NCBI GenBank assembly: GCA_963931865.1
Contig: OZ007513.1
Span: forward strand, 434,001-498,000
Origin: Axinella damicornis
Lineage: Eukaryota > Porifera > Demospongiae > Axinellida > Axinellidae
Length of the DNA stretch: 64,000 nt
Direction: 5' to 3'
Below, in pieces: positions 17,801-28,547 of this stretch. The notes beneath the pieces are model-generated. The model had not been told where the DNA came from. It saw only the letters and a program-made list of their open reading frames with translations, and searched no databases. Made by a program: the position numbers and the translations under genes. Position 1 is the stretch's first letter; each line of letters starts with the position of its first letter.

Positions 17801-19937
17801 CTACAACAACCATGCACAGATAGCAGGCAGCTCAGTGTATGGTGGTGTGGTATACAACTGTGTCTTTGACTTTTGCAGTCTAATTGGATGTTGGCCAACC
17901 ACTATCAATGGTGCACTACAGTTGGAACTGGAGCCAAACAACAGCATTTCTATTTCTTCTGATCCATTCCAAGTGTTACTGTGTGAAGATGGCAACCCAA
18001 ATGACAACACTTCAAATTCAGAGCTGGTCAGACGAGTGTATCCAGGAGAACTGCTCCATTTTCCTTTGGTCGCATCCGGTCAGGGGGAGGATACTATTCC
18101 AGCTGTGATCAGAGCATTCTTCAATGACACGTTTGGAAATACGTCACTGGCTCAATTCCAAGATACCCAGAAGGTGAAGAAAACCTGCACTGAACTTTAT
18201 TACCAGGTGCTTTCATCAGCTGCTAACCACAACGAGACGTTAGTGCTGTATGCAGACGGTCCATGTTCAACTGATGGACAGGTTCTAAATATCTCTTTAC
18301 AGTTCCTTCCCTGCCCACCTGGGTTTAGCTTGAATTCATCTGAGAGGATCTGTGGGTGTGAACCAAGGCTCCAGAAGTACACTACCAGGTGTAATATCAC
18401 AGAAAGAGCAATAACACGTGATCGGGAGGGGGAGTACTGGGTGGGATATGACAATAGCTCTCAAGCACTGATCCTCCATCCACACTGCCCATTTGACTAC
18501 TGCAAGCCAGCCACTGACCTCACTAGTTTCCCTCTCAACAATACGGACTTGCAGTGTGCAAACAGCAGGTCAGGTCTCTTATGTGGACGGTGCAAACCAG
18601 GTCTTAGCCTTGCTCTTGGTAGCTCCAAATGCATGCAGTGTTCCAACCTGCGCATACTGCTGGTTATTCCATTTGCCCTGGCTGGGATTGCTTTAGTCCT
18701 TCTGCTGCTTGTTTTAAAGCTCACAGTTGCTGCTGGAACCATCAATGGTCTCATATTCTATGCCAACATCGTCACAGTCAATCGTGCAATCTTCTTCCCA
18801 CCCAACCAAACCAACGTTCTGACAGTGTTCATAGCATGGCTTAACCTGGACTTGGGCATTGAGACTTGCTTCTTTGACGGAATGGATTCTTATGCTAAAA
18901 CATGGTTGCAGTATATCTTTCCTTTATACATATGGAGCTTAGTGGGGCTAATAATTATTGTTAGTGACTACTCATCAAGGATTACAAGATTGTTCGGCTC
19001 CAATCCAGTTGCAGTTCTGGCAACCCTCTTCCTCCTTTCCTATGCAAAGCTCCTTCGTACCATCATCGCTGCATTGTTCTTCACTTTCCTGGACTATCCC
19101 AATGAGGTGCAGGTTGCTGTGTGGCTGCATGATGGGAACGTTAAGTACCTTCATGGCAAACACATTGTCCTCTTTCTTGTTGCTTCACTGACACTTCTGC
19201 TCTTGTTTCTTCCCTACACCCTCCTCCTCACTGTGGGACAGTGGCTGCAGGCAAAGTCCAATCGTAGGCTCTTCTATTGGATCAACAAGCCCAGAATAAA
19301 ACCATTCCTGGATGCCTACCAAGCACCATACAAAGATCAACATCGGTACTGGACTGGACTGATGCTTTGTCTTCGCTCTGCTCTCTTTCTTGTGTTTGCC
19401 TTCAACACTCAAGCTGATCCCAGTCTCAACCTTCTGGCCATCGGAGCTGTAGTGATTGGACTTCTTACACTAACCCACTTCACCGGATTGATATACAAGA
19501 AGATGTACCTTGACATCCTGGAAATCTCTTTCATCCTCAACCTGGGAATTCTCTCCATAGCCACCTACTATGTGAAACTTGCTGTAGTACCAGTTAGCCA
19601 GGCTGCTGTTACCTACACCTCAGTTAGTGTAGCACTCACCACCTTTGTTGGAGTCCTTCTCTACCACACTTACCAGCAAGTGTGGCCCAAACTGCAGCAG
19701 AAACTTCAGCAATTACGTCATCGTGAGGGGAGGGAGAGGGCCAGTGACAGCAGTCCAGAGGAGGATGTGACGGAGAGTCATGATGCTCGACCCTTGCTCG
19801 CTCCCACTATGACCGTCATTGAGCTACCCGACAGAGACAGCAACACCAGTCCACTGAAAGATCAGCCTCCCATCAAGACAATTGCCTTCACTGAACTTAG
19901 GGAGCCGCTTGATTTGATTGACACAAATGATCCATGA
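14841..19937 (+). CDS. Gene B: longest beta-helix repeat receptor, 22 near-identical repeats
   Basis: Encodes 1698 residues in one exon with the family signal peptide (residues ~1-28). Residues ~210-810 carry 22 consecutive ~26-residue units of the form LNFTGSSTFMNNSA-x-GGGFYA-x-x-ST, then four divergent units (GGAVY, GGGVYSQ, GGGIYG, GGGEYL). The shared ectodomain, Cys-rich stalk, multi-pass region (~1270-1605) and acidic tail ending LIDTNDP follow. Pairs of units repeat in the same order (ATTN-GGGF, RSTFMNNSANS), indicating recent internal duplication. The sixth unit is shortened. The transmembrane block near LAIGAVVIGLLTLTHFTG is of the B/C/E type, distinct from A/F. The start ATG has an upstream out-of-frame ATG at 14834. 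Recognition or adhesion function is inferred. Confidence 0.9.
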   Translation: MAGSPQLIRCTVSATLLPLLVIMTTCSGQTIRYVKPTPDTPCPADPCLTLSEYAQQPHHYLTSNTTLLLLPGEHDLSVNFTVENVSDFEISASSSSPHAVNIVCQQLVGFTFRNMSHMTLHGLTFTSCGKGATYSALGYPIPTAYGVSVHSGQDTEIVNCSFQDSIGTALGVFNSSLVLRGSNNFTNNCAGKCSGSLCFCVGGGIFADTSTLVFTGNSTFGDNSADFGGGFYARYSIVHFTGSSTFMNNLADRGGGFYAENSTLNFTGSLSSFMNNLARFYGGGFYTQNSTLNFIGSSNFMNNSADSGGGFYAGNCTLNFIGSSTFMNNSATTIGGGFSAWFSTLNFAGISTFSANSGGGFIAGYSTLNFIGSSTFMNNSATTNGGGFNAVYSTLNFTGRSTFMNNSANSGGGFYAQYSTLNFTGSSTFMNNSARGGGGFCAVYSILNFTGSSTFVNNSADSGGGFYAVYSTLNFTGSSTFMNNSARGGGGFYAWNSILNFTGSSTFMNNSARHHGGGFYAVYSTLNFTGSSTFMNNSAKTIGGGFCAVYSTLNFTGRSTFMNNSANSGGGFTAGYSTLNFIGSSTFMNNSATTNGGGFFAWFNTLNCTGRSTFMNNSAYSGGGFIAQNSTLNFTGSSNFTNNSAYSGGGFYAGNSTLNFTGRSTFMNNSADNGGGFIIIWKSTLNFTGSLSSFMNNSATTIGGGFSAWFSTLNFIGSSTFMNNSATNSGGGFFALSSTLNFIGSSTFMNNSADSGGGFYAWNSTLNCTGRSTFTNNSARLRGGGFYALESILNLAGNRTTQNTGLLYGGCNSDKLVFMNNLALLHGGAVYGRDSNLNFEGCNIFSGNSAHFYGGGVYSQNSTLKFNGNTSFKSNSGRLQGGGIYGLGTNVHFSGNCSFTANTAARGGGEYLTQSFNLFSHYAKVVFDKNNAKEYGGAVYVEDSDPTSYCFPDIQDLRRCFFQPAGVYQLSPFQSPTLSVVEFHLHFYNNHAQIAGSSVYGGVVYNCVFDFCSLIGCWPTTINGALQLELEPNNSISISSDPFQVLLCEDGNPNDNTSNSELVRRVYPGELLHFPLVASGQGEDTIPAVIRAFFNDTFGNTSLAQFQDTQKVKKTCTELYYQVLSSAANHNETLVLYADGPCSTDGQVLNISLQFLPCPPGFSLNSSERICGCEPRLQKYTTRCNITERAITRDREGEYWVGYDNSSQALILHPHCPFDYCKPATDLTSFPLNNTDLQCANSRSGLLCGRCKPGLSLALGSSKCMQCSNLRILLVIPFALAGIALVLLLLVLKLTVAAGTINGLIFYANIVTVNRAIFFPPNQTNVLTVFIAWLNLDLGIETCFFDGMDSYAKTWLQYIFPLYIWSLVGLIIIVSDYSSRITRLFGSNPVAVLATLFLLSYAKLLRTIIAALFFTFLDYPNEVQVAVWLHDGNVKYLHGKHIVLFLVASLTLLLLFLPYTLLLTVGQWLQAKSNRRLFYWINKPRIKPFLDAYQAPYKDQHRYWTGLMLCLRSALFLVFAFNTQADPSLNLLAIGAVVIGLLTLTHFTGLIYKKMYLDILEISFILNLGILSIATYYVKLAVVPVSQAAVTYTSVSVALTTFVGVLLYHTYQQVWPKLQQKLQQLRHREGRERASDSSPEEDVTESHDARPLLAPTMTVIELPDRDSNTSPLKDQPPIKTIAFTELREPLDLIDTNDP

Positions 19938-20511
19938 AACTGAACAGTTCACAACTGTAGCTACATTCAACACGATAGCTGTTGGAGTATATAGAGTGTT
20001 ACATGCAATACTAGCTTAGGCTTTGTACATGTGCATAACTACACTGCAGACATAATTGTTTATTATTTGACACAGCTTTGTTGCTGGAGTGTATACTTAC
20101 TCTGTGCTCCTATTTGACACATACGTTAATGATTTCATAATTCTCATTATACCCTGTTGATGTGGCAATTGTTTGCTTTCATTGTTGTACTGTTAGCATT
20201 GACAAGCTTTGTTGTAGTGGTCACTGTTTTTCTCAGCATTATTTTCTCTTTAGTAATTGACACTGATTCCATCATAATCATAATATCCCCCTGGGACACA
20301 ACTGGTGCTGTTTTGTGTGAAAACCATCGTGAGGGAGTCACACAATTGAGAACTAGCCCGTCTGAAGAAAGAGAAGAAACCAATTTTTTGGGCGACTTTC
20401 TGGTTCGGTACTTTCACCATAGACATTGTTCTTTCTATTGATGCTTTCACGATACGTTTTTGCAACGCTGGGAGGAGTCTTTGCATGGTACACATGACGT
20501 ACACAGTAGTC
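19938..20511. other. 3' flank of gene B up to the 39-bp satellite
   Basis: No gene is supported. The segment TGCTTTCACGATACGTTTTT (20441-20460), just before the satellite, recurs as TGCTTTCACGGGACGTTTTT at 23703, so the satellite appears to sit within a duplicated leader-like sequence. Confidence 0.45.
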
Positions 20512-23345
20512 ATCCGATATACTGCAGTGTAGCTGGTGCTATATATTACTATCCGATATACTACAGTGTAGCTGGTGCTACATATTACTATCCGATATAC
20601 TGTAGTGTAGCTGGTACTACATATTACTATCCGATATACTGCAGTGTAGCTGGTGCTACATATTACTATCCGATATACTGCAGTGTAGCTGGTGCTACAT
20701 ATTACTATCCGATATACTGTAGTGTAGCTGGTGCTACATAATACTATCCGATATACATAGTGTAGCTGGTGCTACATAATACTATCCGATATACTGTAGT
20801 GTAGCTGGTGCTACATATTACTATCCGATATACATAGTGTAGCTGGTGTTACATATTACTATCCGATATACTGCAGTGTAGCTGGTGCTACATATTACTA
20901 TCCGATATACTGTAGTGTAGCTGGTGCTACATAATACTATCCGATATACATAGTGTAGCTGGTGTTACATATTACTATCCGATATACTGCAGTGTAGCTG
21001 GTGCTACATATTACTATCCGATATACTGTAGTGTAGCTGGTGCTACATATTACTATCCGATATACTGCAGTGTAGCTGGGGCTACATATTACTATCCGAT
21101 ATACTGCAGTGTAGCTGGTGCTACATATTACTATCCGATATACTGCAGTGTAGCTGGTGCTACATATTACTATCCGATATACTGCAGTGTAGCTGGTGCT
21201 ACATATTACTATCCGATATACTGCAGTGTAGCTGGTGCTACATAATACTATCCGATATACATAGTGTAGCTGGTGTTACATATTACTATCCGATATACTG
21301 CAGTGTAGCTGGTGCTACATATTACTATCCGATATACTGCAGTGTAGCTGGGGCTACATATTACTATCCGATATACTGCAGTGTAGCTGGTGCTACATAT
21401 TACTATCTGATATACTGTAGTGTAGCTGGTGCTACATATTACTATCTGATATACTGTAGTGTAGCTGGTGCTACATATTACTATCCGATATACTGTAGAG
21501 TAGCTGGTGCTACATATTACTATCCGATATACTGTAGTGTAGCTGGTGCTACATAATACTATCCGATATACATAGTGTAGCTGGTGTTACATATTACTAT
21601 CCGATATACTGCAGTGTAGCTGGTGCTACATATTACTATCCGATATACTGCAGTGTAGCTGGTGCTACATATTACTATCCGATATACTGCAGTGTAGCTG
21701 GTGCTACATATTACTATCCGATATACTGCAGTGTAGCTGGTGCTACATAATACTATCCGATATACATAGTGTAGCTGGTGCTACATATTACTATCCGATA
21801 TACTGTAGTGTAGCTGGTGCTACATAATACTATCCGATATACATAGTGTAGCTGGTGTTACATATTACTATCCGATATACTGTAGTGTAGCTGGTGCTAC
21901 ATATTACTATCCGATATACTACAGTGTAGCTGGTGCTACATATTACTATCCGATATACTGCAGTGTAGCTGGTGCTACATATTACTATCCGATATACTAC
22001 AGTGTAGCTGGTGCTACATATTACTATCCGATATACTGCAGTGTAGCTGGTGCTACATATTACTATCTGATATACTACAGTGTAGCTGGTGCTACATATT
22101 ACTATCCGATATACTGTAGTGTAGCTGGTGCTACATATTACTATCTGATATACTACAGTGTAGCTGGTGCTACATATTACTATCCGATATACTGCAGTGT
22201 AGCTGGTGCTACATATTACTATCCGATATACTACAGTGTAGCTGGTGCTACATATTACTATCCGATATACTGCAGTGTAGCTGGTGCTACATATTACTAT
22301 CTGATATACTACAGTGTAGCTGGTGCTACATATTACTATCCGATATACTGTAGTGTAGCTGGTGCTACATAATACTATCCGATATACATAGTGTAGCTGG
22401 TGTTACATATTACTATCCGATATACTGTAGTGTAGCTGGTGCTACATATTACTATCCGATATACTGTAGTGTAGCTGGTGCTACATATTACTATCCGATA
22501 TACTACAGTGTAGCTGGTGCTACATATTACTATCCGATATACTGCAGTGTAGCTGGTGCTACATATTACTATCTGATATACTACAGTGTAGCTGGTGCTA
22601 CATATTACTATCCGATATACTGTAGTGTAGCTGGTGCTACATAATACTATCCGATATACATAGTGTAGCTGGTGTTACATATTACTATCCGATATACTGT
22701 AGTGTAGCTGGTGCTACATATTACTATCCGATATACTGTAGAGTAGCTGGTGCTACATATTACTATCCGATATACTGTAGTGTAGCTGGTGCTACATATT
22801 ACTATCCGATATACTGCAGTGTAGCTGGTGCTACATATTACTATCCGATATACTGCAGTGTAGCTGGTGCTACATATTACTATCCGATATACTGCAGTGT
22901 AGCTGGTGCTACATATAACTATCCGATATACTGCAGTGTAGCTGGTGCTACATAATACTATCCGATATACATAGTGTAGCTGGTGTTACATATTACTATC
23001 CGATATACTGCAGTGTAGCTGGTGCTACATATTACTATCCGATATACTGCAGTGTAGCTGGGGCTACATATTACTATCCGATATACTGTAGTGTAGCTGG
23101 TGCTACATATTACTATCCGATATACTGTAGAGTAGCTGGTGCTACATATTACTATCCGATATACTGTAGTGTAGCTGGTGCTACATATTACTATCCGATA
23201 TACTGTAGTGTAGCTGGTGCTACATATTACTATCTGATATACTGTAGTGTAGCTGGTGCTACATATTACTATCCGATATACTGCAGTGTAGCTGGTGCTA
23301 CATATTACTATCCGATAAACTGTAGTGTAGCTGGTTCTACATATG
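20512..23345. repeat. 39-bp satellite, about 70 copies
   Basis: A 2.8-kb tandem array of ACTATCCGATATACTGCAG plus TGTAGCTGGTGCTACATATT, with 38-base variants containing ATACATAGTG and GGTGTTAC. Each unit carries the small inverted repeat GTAGC-TGGT-GCTAC. Variants recur in blocks, which suggests higher-order expansion. A period of 39 leaves frames open, producing spurious STSYTTVYRIVIC-type peptides. It separates genes B and C. Confidence 0.95.
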
Positions 23346-23697
23346 ACTAACTGTGTTGGGCAGACTATTCCCTGCATCAAATTGTCAAAAGAAGGTGAGT
23401 GTTACTGTCTATGAAAAAGCAGGCAATTACATCAAGGTCTGTACAGGCAATTACAATAACTATTCCAGGCAGTTGTCATGGTAACTACTGCACCACATAT
23501 AAAGACCCCCTTTATTGAAGCTTCTGCAGAATTGGGTTTCGATAGTTAAATTCATCTTCACACCAAATCAATCAGTGCATACTGAAAGTGTGTACAGCAC
23601 TACTGAATCAACAAAGGGACTACTACAATATGGTACACCCTCTGCACCAGCTGATGTTGCTATCTACTGAATCAACGAAGGGACTACCAGATATTCA
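23346..23697. other. Region with TATA-like and donor-like motifs before gene C
   Basis: TATAAAG at 23498-23504 precedes a possible leader exon by about 200 bases. Another donor-like AAAGAAG-GTGAGT occurs at 23386-23398. These are suggestive only. No coding sequence. Confidence 0.3.
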
Positions 23698-23763
23698 GTG
23701 CTATGCTTTCACGGGACGTTTTTGCAACTAAGTTTGAAGCCGGAGTTTAACTGTCAACAGAAG
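23698..23763 (+). promoter_or_regulatory. Putative 5' non-coding exon of gene C
   Basis: TGCTTTCACGGGACGTTTTT, then AAGTTTGAAGCCGGAG, ends CAACAGAAG followed by the donor GTGAGT. It differs in sequence from the leaders of the other genes, as does the start region of gene C. A good acceptor, CCTTCTGCTCAG, ends at 24440, giving an intron of about 0.68 kb. The exon start is unknown. Confidence 0.4.
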
Positions 23764-24452
23764 GTGAGTATGACTCGGTGAGTGTAACTCAGAATGTAGA
23801 CAATCACAATTGGCAAACAATATGTGATGGTGACTAGCCATTAATGTGGTAGGCAAAACCTATGGAAATACATGTGTGTTATAACTTGGTCATAATTATA
23901 CACAGAGAAATGATTATCTCAAAAGAAAGGATGGACCTATAATTATACAAAGTAATAGTGCTCCCTCCTGTAGTCACCATGCACATAGCTATAGAGAGAC
24001 AGGATAAACTGTGCGTATATACAGCATAAATATTATGATAATAAATGAAAGGATAATTGTGGTCACAAGATCCTGGTCAGTCCTTGTGAATAGGTTGCAT
24101 GGAAGATCTTAAGTTTGAAGCCGGATTTTAACTTTCATTTCGTAATGCTTTAATATATTTCACGAAAATTCTAGCAACCAAGGTTGGTTTAATTTGTATT
24201 GCCATAATATAAAGAATGTAACCATTGATGCATCACCTCTACTGGCATAATTTGCAATAGAGCTAGCCAGCATAAAGAGTGCAGCTTGCAGAGTGCGATT
24301 ATGAGTGTCCAATTGGATGCTCATAATTATTATTGAATTTTGAACTCTTACTCACTTCGATCCCTGTTGGAATTCCAAGAATGTGAAGATGTGCAGTTAT
24401 CAACGCATGGGTCAGAATGTATGTCATTCCTTCTGCTCAGCTAACTTCCTGC

Positions 24453-27400
24453 ATGGAATACCATTATGGCAGGGTCAGTAAGGTTGGAGGCTTTACCGTG
24501 GCAACTCTGCAGCTCCTCCTAGTCCTTCCCACCTTCTCTGGCCACACCACCCGCTATGTCAAGCCCACTCCTGACACACCATGTCCTGCTGACCCCTGCC
24601 TCGCTCTCTCCGAGTACGCACAACAACCTCACCACTACCTCACCTCCAACACCACGCTGCTACTCCTGCCTGGGGACCATGTCCTCAGTGTGAACTTTAC
24701 AGTGGAGAATGTCAATGATTTTGAGATCAGTGCCGCACAGTTTTCCTCACAAGCTGAGAATCAGCCAGTGAAGATTGTGTGCCAAGGATTGGTCGGTTTT
24801 ACATTTAGAAACATATCACACATGACATTGCATAACTTGACCTTTACCTCTTGTGGTAAGAGTGTCATTGAATATGTCCAATTTACTGATAACCAGACCA
24901 TATATGGAGTGTCAATTCATTTGGGACAAGACACTGAGATTGTCGACTGCTCATTTCAGGACAGTATTGGTACTGCTCTGGGAGTGTTCAACAGTAGCCT
25001 GGTCCTGAGAGGAAGCAACAGTTTCACCAACAACTGTAGGAGATGCTCTGATAAGAATCATACATGCACTTGTTTGGGAGGAGGAATTCACATAAATAGT
25101 AGCAAGTTGGCCATCTCTGGAGACAACATTTTCAAAAACAACTCGGCAGGTTTTGGTGGAGGACTATTTGCATACTATAGCACTCTGACATTCAGTGGTA
25201 CCATCACTCTCAGATACAATTCAGCTCAATCAAAAGGAGGAGGAATCTTTTTATGGCACAGTGTTGTGAATGCTACTTGGAACAGTACTTTCAGAAACAA
25301 CTCAGCTGAAGAATTTGGAGGAGGACTTGCTGGAGAGTACTGCAATCTATCCTTCACTGGAAACAATTTCTTCAAAGGTAACTCTGCTACAAAGGGAGGA
25401 GCAGTTGGAGTAAACGACAGCATTCTGCATATCACTGGAAATGTTTTATTCAAAAGAAACATTGCATTCAAAAAAAATTCATCTACACCACATTGTCGCT
25501 GTGGTGGAGGAATCTATGTGGATAAAAGTGTTCTGAGTTTCACTGGAAACATTACTTTCAAAAGCAACGTAGTCACTGGTGGACACGCCCACGGTGGGGG
25601 GATTTTTGCAGTGCAAGGCACTCTAAACTTCACAGGAAATGCTACTTTCAGTCTGAACAATTCAACGCAAGGTACCGGTGGAGGAATCATCCTATGGTAC
25701 AGCACTCTGACTTTCAATGGTACCAACCGTTTGAGAGACAACTCTGCCGGGATTGGTGGAGGAATTTATGCACTTAGTAGCACAATACAATTTGCTAGAA
25801 ATTGTAGAGAAACCCTCAGTGAGAATTTCTGCAATACATTCACCTCAATTTTCATGGATAACCGTGCACTGATGCATGGTGGTGGCCTGTACACAGAAAA
25901 CAGCACCCTACTGTTTGAAGGATGCACCATCTTTAATGGCAACTCAGCATTGTATTACGGTGGGGGGATGTGTTCTCGGAACAGCACTGTGATGTTCAGT
26001 GGACACACTAGTTTCACTTCAAACTCAGCACAAGACAATCAGTCACTAGGTGGAGGGCTCTACGCACTGGGAACAAGTCTCTACTTTAGTGGAAACAACA
26101 GCTTCACAGCAAACACTGCTGCAAGGGGTGGGGGAGAGTATTTGGAAAATTCATTGAATTACCTAGCAAAGAACACAAGTGTCACCATGGTAATGGATGG
26201 TAATAATGCATCGAAGTATGGAGGAGCCGTGTACGTGGAGGACTTTGAACCCTTCTCCTATTGCTATCCCAGTGCCAATCTCTTCTCTTCTCCTGCTGCT
26301 GACTACGGGTTTCAGAAGTGCTTCATTCAAATTTTCGGCATATTTGATATTCCATCATTAAATTCAACCTATGAATATTGTACATACTTCAACATCCACA
26401 TAAACATGTACGACAATGATGCACAGATAGCGGGCAGTGCCGTGTACGGTGGTTTGGCAGACAGCTGTGTCATTAGTATGGTGTTCAAATCCACTGCAGT
26501 ACAGCTAGGTACTCTTTCCTTGAAATGGCACGCACTGAACTTGGACCTGGAGCCAAACACCGTTTCTTCTGATCCATTTCAAGTGTGCATGTGTGAATAT
26601 GGAATCCCAAACTGCAACACTTCAGAAGTGGTCAGACAAGTGTATCCGGGTGAACTGCTCCATTTTCCTGTAGTTGCAGCTGGACAGGGAAATGGAATTG
26701 TTCCAGCGGTAGTTAAAGCATCTTTCAGCAATGGAAGTGCATCGTTACCTCAATTCCAAGGGACTCAGAGTGTGAAGGGAACGTGTACAGAACTCGACTA
26801 CCAATTGCATACACTAGATATCAACCACACGGATACACTAGTGCTGTATGCAGATGGTCCTTGCTCAACTGCAGGCAAGTCTGTGAATATCTCTTTACAG
26901 TTCCTTCCCTGCCCACCTGGGTTTAGCTTGAGTTCATCTGAGAGGATCTGTGGGTGTGAACCGAGGCTTCAGAAGTACACTACCAGGTGTAATATCACAG
27001 AAAGAGCAATAACACGTGAGGGAGAGTACTGGGTGGGATATGACAATAGCTCTCAAGCACTGATTCTCCATCCACATTGCCCATTTGACTACTGCAAGCC
27101 AGTCACAGACCAAACTAGTTTCCCTCTCAACAATACGGACTTGCAGTGTGCAAACAGCAGGTCAGGTCTCTTATGTGGACGGTGCAAACCAGGTCTTAGC
27201 CTTGCTCTTGGTAGCTCCAAATGCACACACTGTTCCAACCTGCGCATACTGCTGGTTATTGCATTTGCCCTGGCTGGGATTGCTTTAGTCCTTCTACTGC
27301 TAATTTTCAAACTCACAGTTGCAGTTGGAAGCATTAATGGGCTCCTCCTCTATGCCAACATTGTCACAGTCAACCGTGCAATCTTCTTCCCACCCAACCA

Positions 27401-28547
27401 AACCAACATTCTGACAGTGTTCATAGCGTGGCTTAACCTGGACTTAGGCATTGAGACTTGCCTCTTCGATGGATTGGATGCATATGTTAAAACATGGTTG
27501 CAGTATATCTTTCCTTTGTACATTTGGAGCTTAGTGGGGCTAATAATTATTGTTAGTGACTACTCATCGAAGGTTGCAAGATTGTTCGGCTCCAATCCAG
27601 TTGCAGTTCTGGCAACCCTCTTCCTCCTTTCCTATGCAAAGCTCCTTCGTACCATCATCGCTGCATTGTTCTTCACTTTCCTGGACTATCCCAATGAGGT
27701 GCAGGTTGCTGTGTGGCTGCATGATGGGAACATTAAGTACCTTCACGGCAAACACATTGTCCTCTTTCTTGCTGCTTCGCTGACACTTCTGCTCTTGTTT
27801 CTTCCCTACACCCTCCTCCTCACTGTGGGACAGTGGCTGCAGGCAAAGTCCAATCGTAGGCTCTTCTATTGGATCAACAAGCCCAGAATAAAACCATTCC
27901 TGGATGCCTACCAAGCACCATACAAAGATCAACATCGGTACTGGACTGGACTGATGCTTTGTCTTCGTTGCGTTCTCTTTCTTGTGTTTGCCTTCAACAC
28001 TCAAGCTGATCCCAGTATTAATCTTCTGGCCATCGGAGCTGTAGTGATTGGGGTTCTTACACTAACCCACTTCACCGGTTTGATATACAAGAAGATGTAC
28101 CTTGACATCCTGGAAATCTCTTTCATCCTCAACCTGGGAATTCTCTCCATAGCTACCTACTATGTGAAACTTGCTGTAGTACCAGTTAGCCAGGCAGCTG
28201 TTACATATACCTCAGTGAGTGTAGCACTCACCACCTTTGTTGGGGTCCTTCTCTACCACACTTACCAGCAAGTGTGGCCCAAATTGCAGAAGAAACTTCA
28301 GCAGTTGCGTCGTCGTGAGGAGAGAGAGAAGTCTAATGACAGCAGTTCCGAGGAGGAAGAAACACTGGATCATGAAGCTCGACCTTTGCTTGCTCCCACC
28401 ACGACTTTGATTGAGTTTCGAAATCCAAGGCTACCTAACGTGGCTGATGCAGCCAATGACAGTTCAATGAAAGCTCAAATTCCAAAGGTCGTGACCTTCT
28501 CTGAACTTAGACAGCCACTTGATTTGATTGACACGAATGACTCCTGA
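24453..28547 (+). CDS. Gene C: beta-helix repeat receptor, divergent repeat type
   Basis: I chose the ATG at 24453, 13 bases after a strong acceptor (TCTGCTCAG ends 24440), giving 1364 residues; an in-frame ATG at 24417 would add 12. The signal peptide reads VATLQLLLVLPTFSG. The N-terminal block is of the C/E/H type (ISAAQFSSQAENQPVK). The repeats are diverse rather than cloned: GGGIHI, GGGLFAY, GGGIFLWH, GGGLAGEY, GGAVGV, GGGIYVDK, GGGIFAVQ, GGGIILWY and GGGIYAL, then conserved C-terminal units. The stalk, multi-pass region (~929-1270) and tail (SNDSSSEEEE, LRQPLDLIDTNDS) follow. The canonical start ATGGCAGGGTCA is present at 24466 but out of frame. Confidence 0.88.
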   Translation: MEYHYGRVSKVGGFTVATLQLLLVLPTFSGHTTRYVKPTPDTPCPADPCLALSEYAQQPHHYLTSNTTLLLLPGDHVLSVNFTVENVNDFEISAAQFSSQAENQPVKIVCQGLVGFTFRNISHMTLHNLTFTSCGKSVIEYVQFTDNQTIYGVSIHLGQDTEIVDCSFQDSIGTALGVFNSSLVLRGSNSFTNNCRRCSDKNHTCTCLGGGIHINSSKLAISGDNIFKNNSAGFGGGLFAYYSTLTFSGTITLRYNSAQSKGGGIFLWHSVVNATWNSTFRNNSAEEFGGGLAGEYCNLSFTGNNFFKGNSATKGGAVGVNDSILHITGNVLFKRNIAFKKNSSTPHCRCGGGIYVDKSVLSFTGNITFKSNVVTGGHAHGGGIFAVQGTLNFTGNATFSLNNSTQGTGGGIILWYSTLTFNGTNRLRDNSAGIGGGIYALSSTIQFARNCRETLSENFCNTFTSIFMDNRALMHGGGLYTENSTLLFEGCTIFNGNSALYYGGGMCSRNSTVMFSGHTSFTSNSAQDNQSLGGGLYALGTSLYFSGNNSFTANTAARGGGEYLENSLNYLAKNTSVTMVMDGNNASKYGGAVYVEDFEPFSYCYPSANLFSSPAADYGFQKCFIQIFGIFDIPSLNSTYEYCTYFNIHINMYDNDAQIAGSAVYGGLADSCVISMVFKSTAVQLGTLSLKWHALNLDLEPNTVSSDPFQVCMCEYGIPNCNTSEVVRQVYPGELLHFPVVAAGQGNGIVPAVVKASFSNGSASLPQFQGTQSVKGTCTELDYQLHTLDINHTDTLVLYADGPCSTAGKSVNISLQFLPCPPGFSLSSSERICGCEPRLQKYTTRCNITERAITREGEYWVGYDNSSQALILHPHCPFDYCKPVTDQTSFPLNNTDLQCANSRSGLLCGRCKPGLSLALGSSKCTHCSNLRILLVIAFALAGIALVLLLLIFKLTVAVGSINGLLLYANIVTVNRAIFFPPNQTNILTVFIAWLNLDLGIETCLFDGLDAYVKTWLQYIFPLYIWSLVGLIIIVSDYSSKVARLFGSNPVAVLATLFLLSYAKLLRTIIAALFFTFLDYPNEVQVAVWLHDGNIKYLHGKHIVLFLAASLTLLLLFLPYTLLLTVGQWLQAKSNRRLFYWINKPRIKPFLDAYQAPYKDQHRYWTGLMLCLRCVLFLVFAFNTQADPSINLLAIGAVVIGVLTLTHFTGLIYKKMYLDILEISFILNLGILSIATYYVKLAVVPVSQAAVTYTSVSVALTTFVGVLLYHTYQQVWPKLQKKLQQLRRREEREKSNDSSSEEEETLDHEARPLLAPTTTLIEFRNPRLPNVADAANDSSMKAQIPKVVTFSELRQPLDLIDTNDS

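Noticed and set aside
20512..23345. CRISPR array
   Set aside because: Units are head-to-tail without unique spacers and vary only by small substitutions, so this is a satellite.
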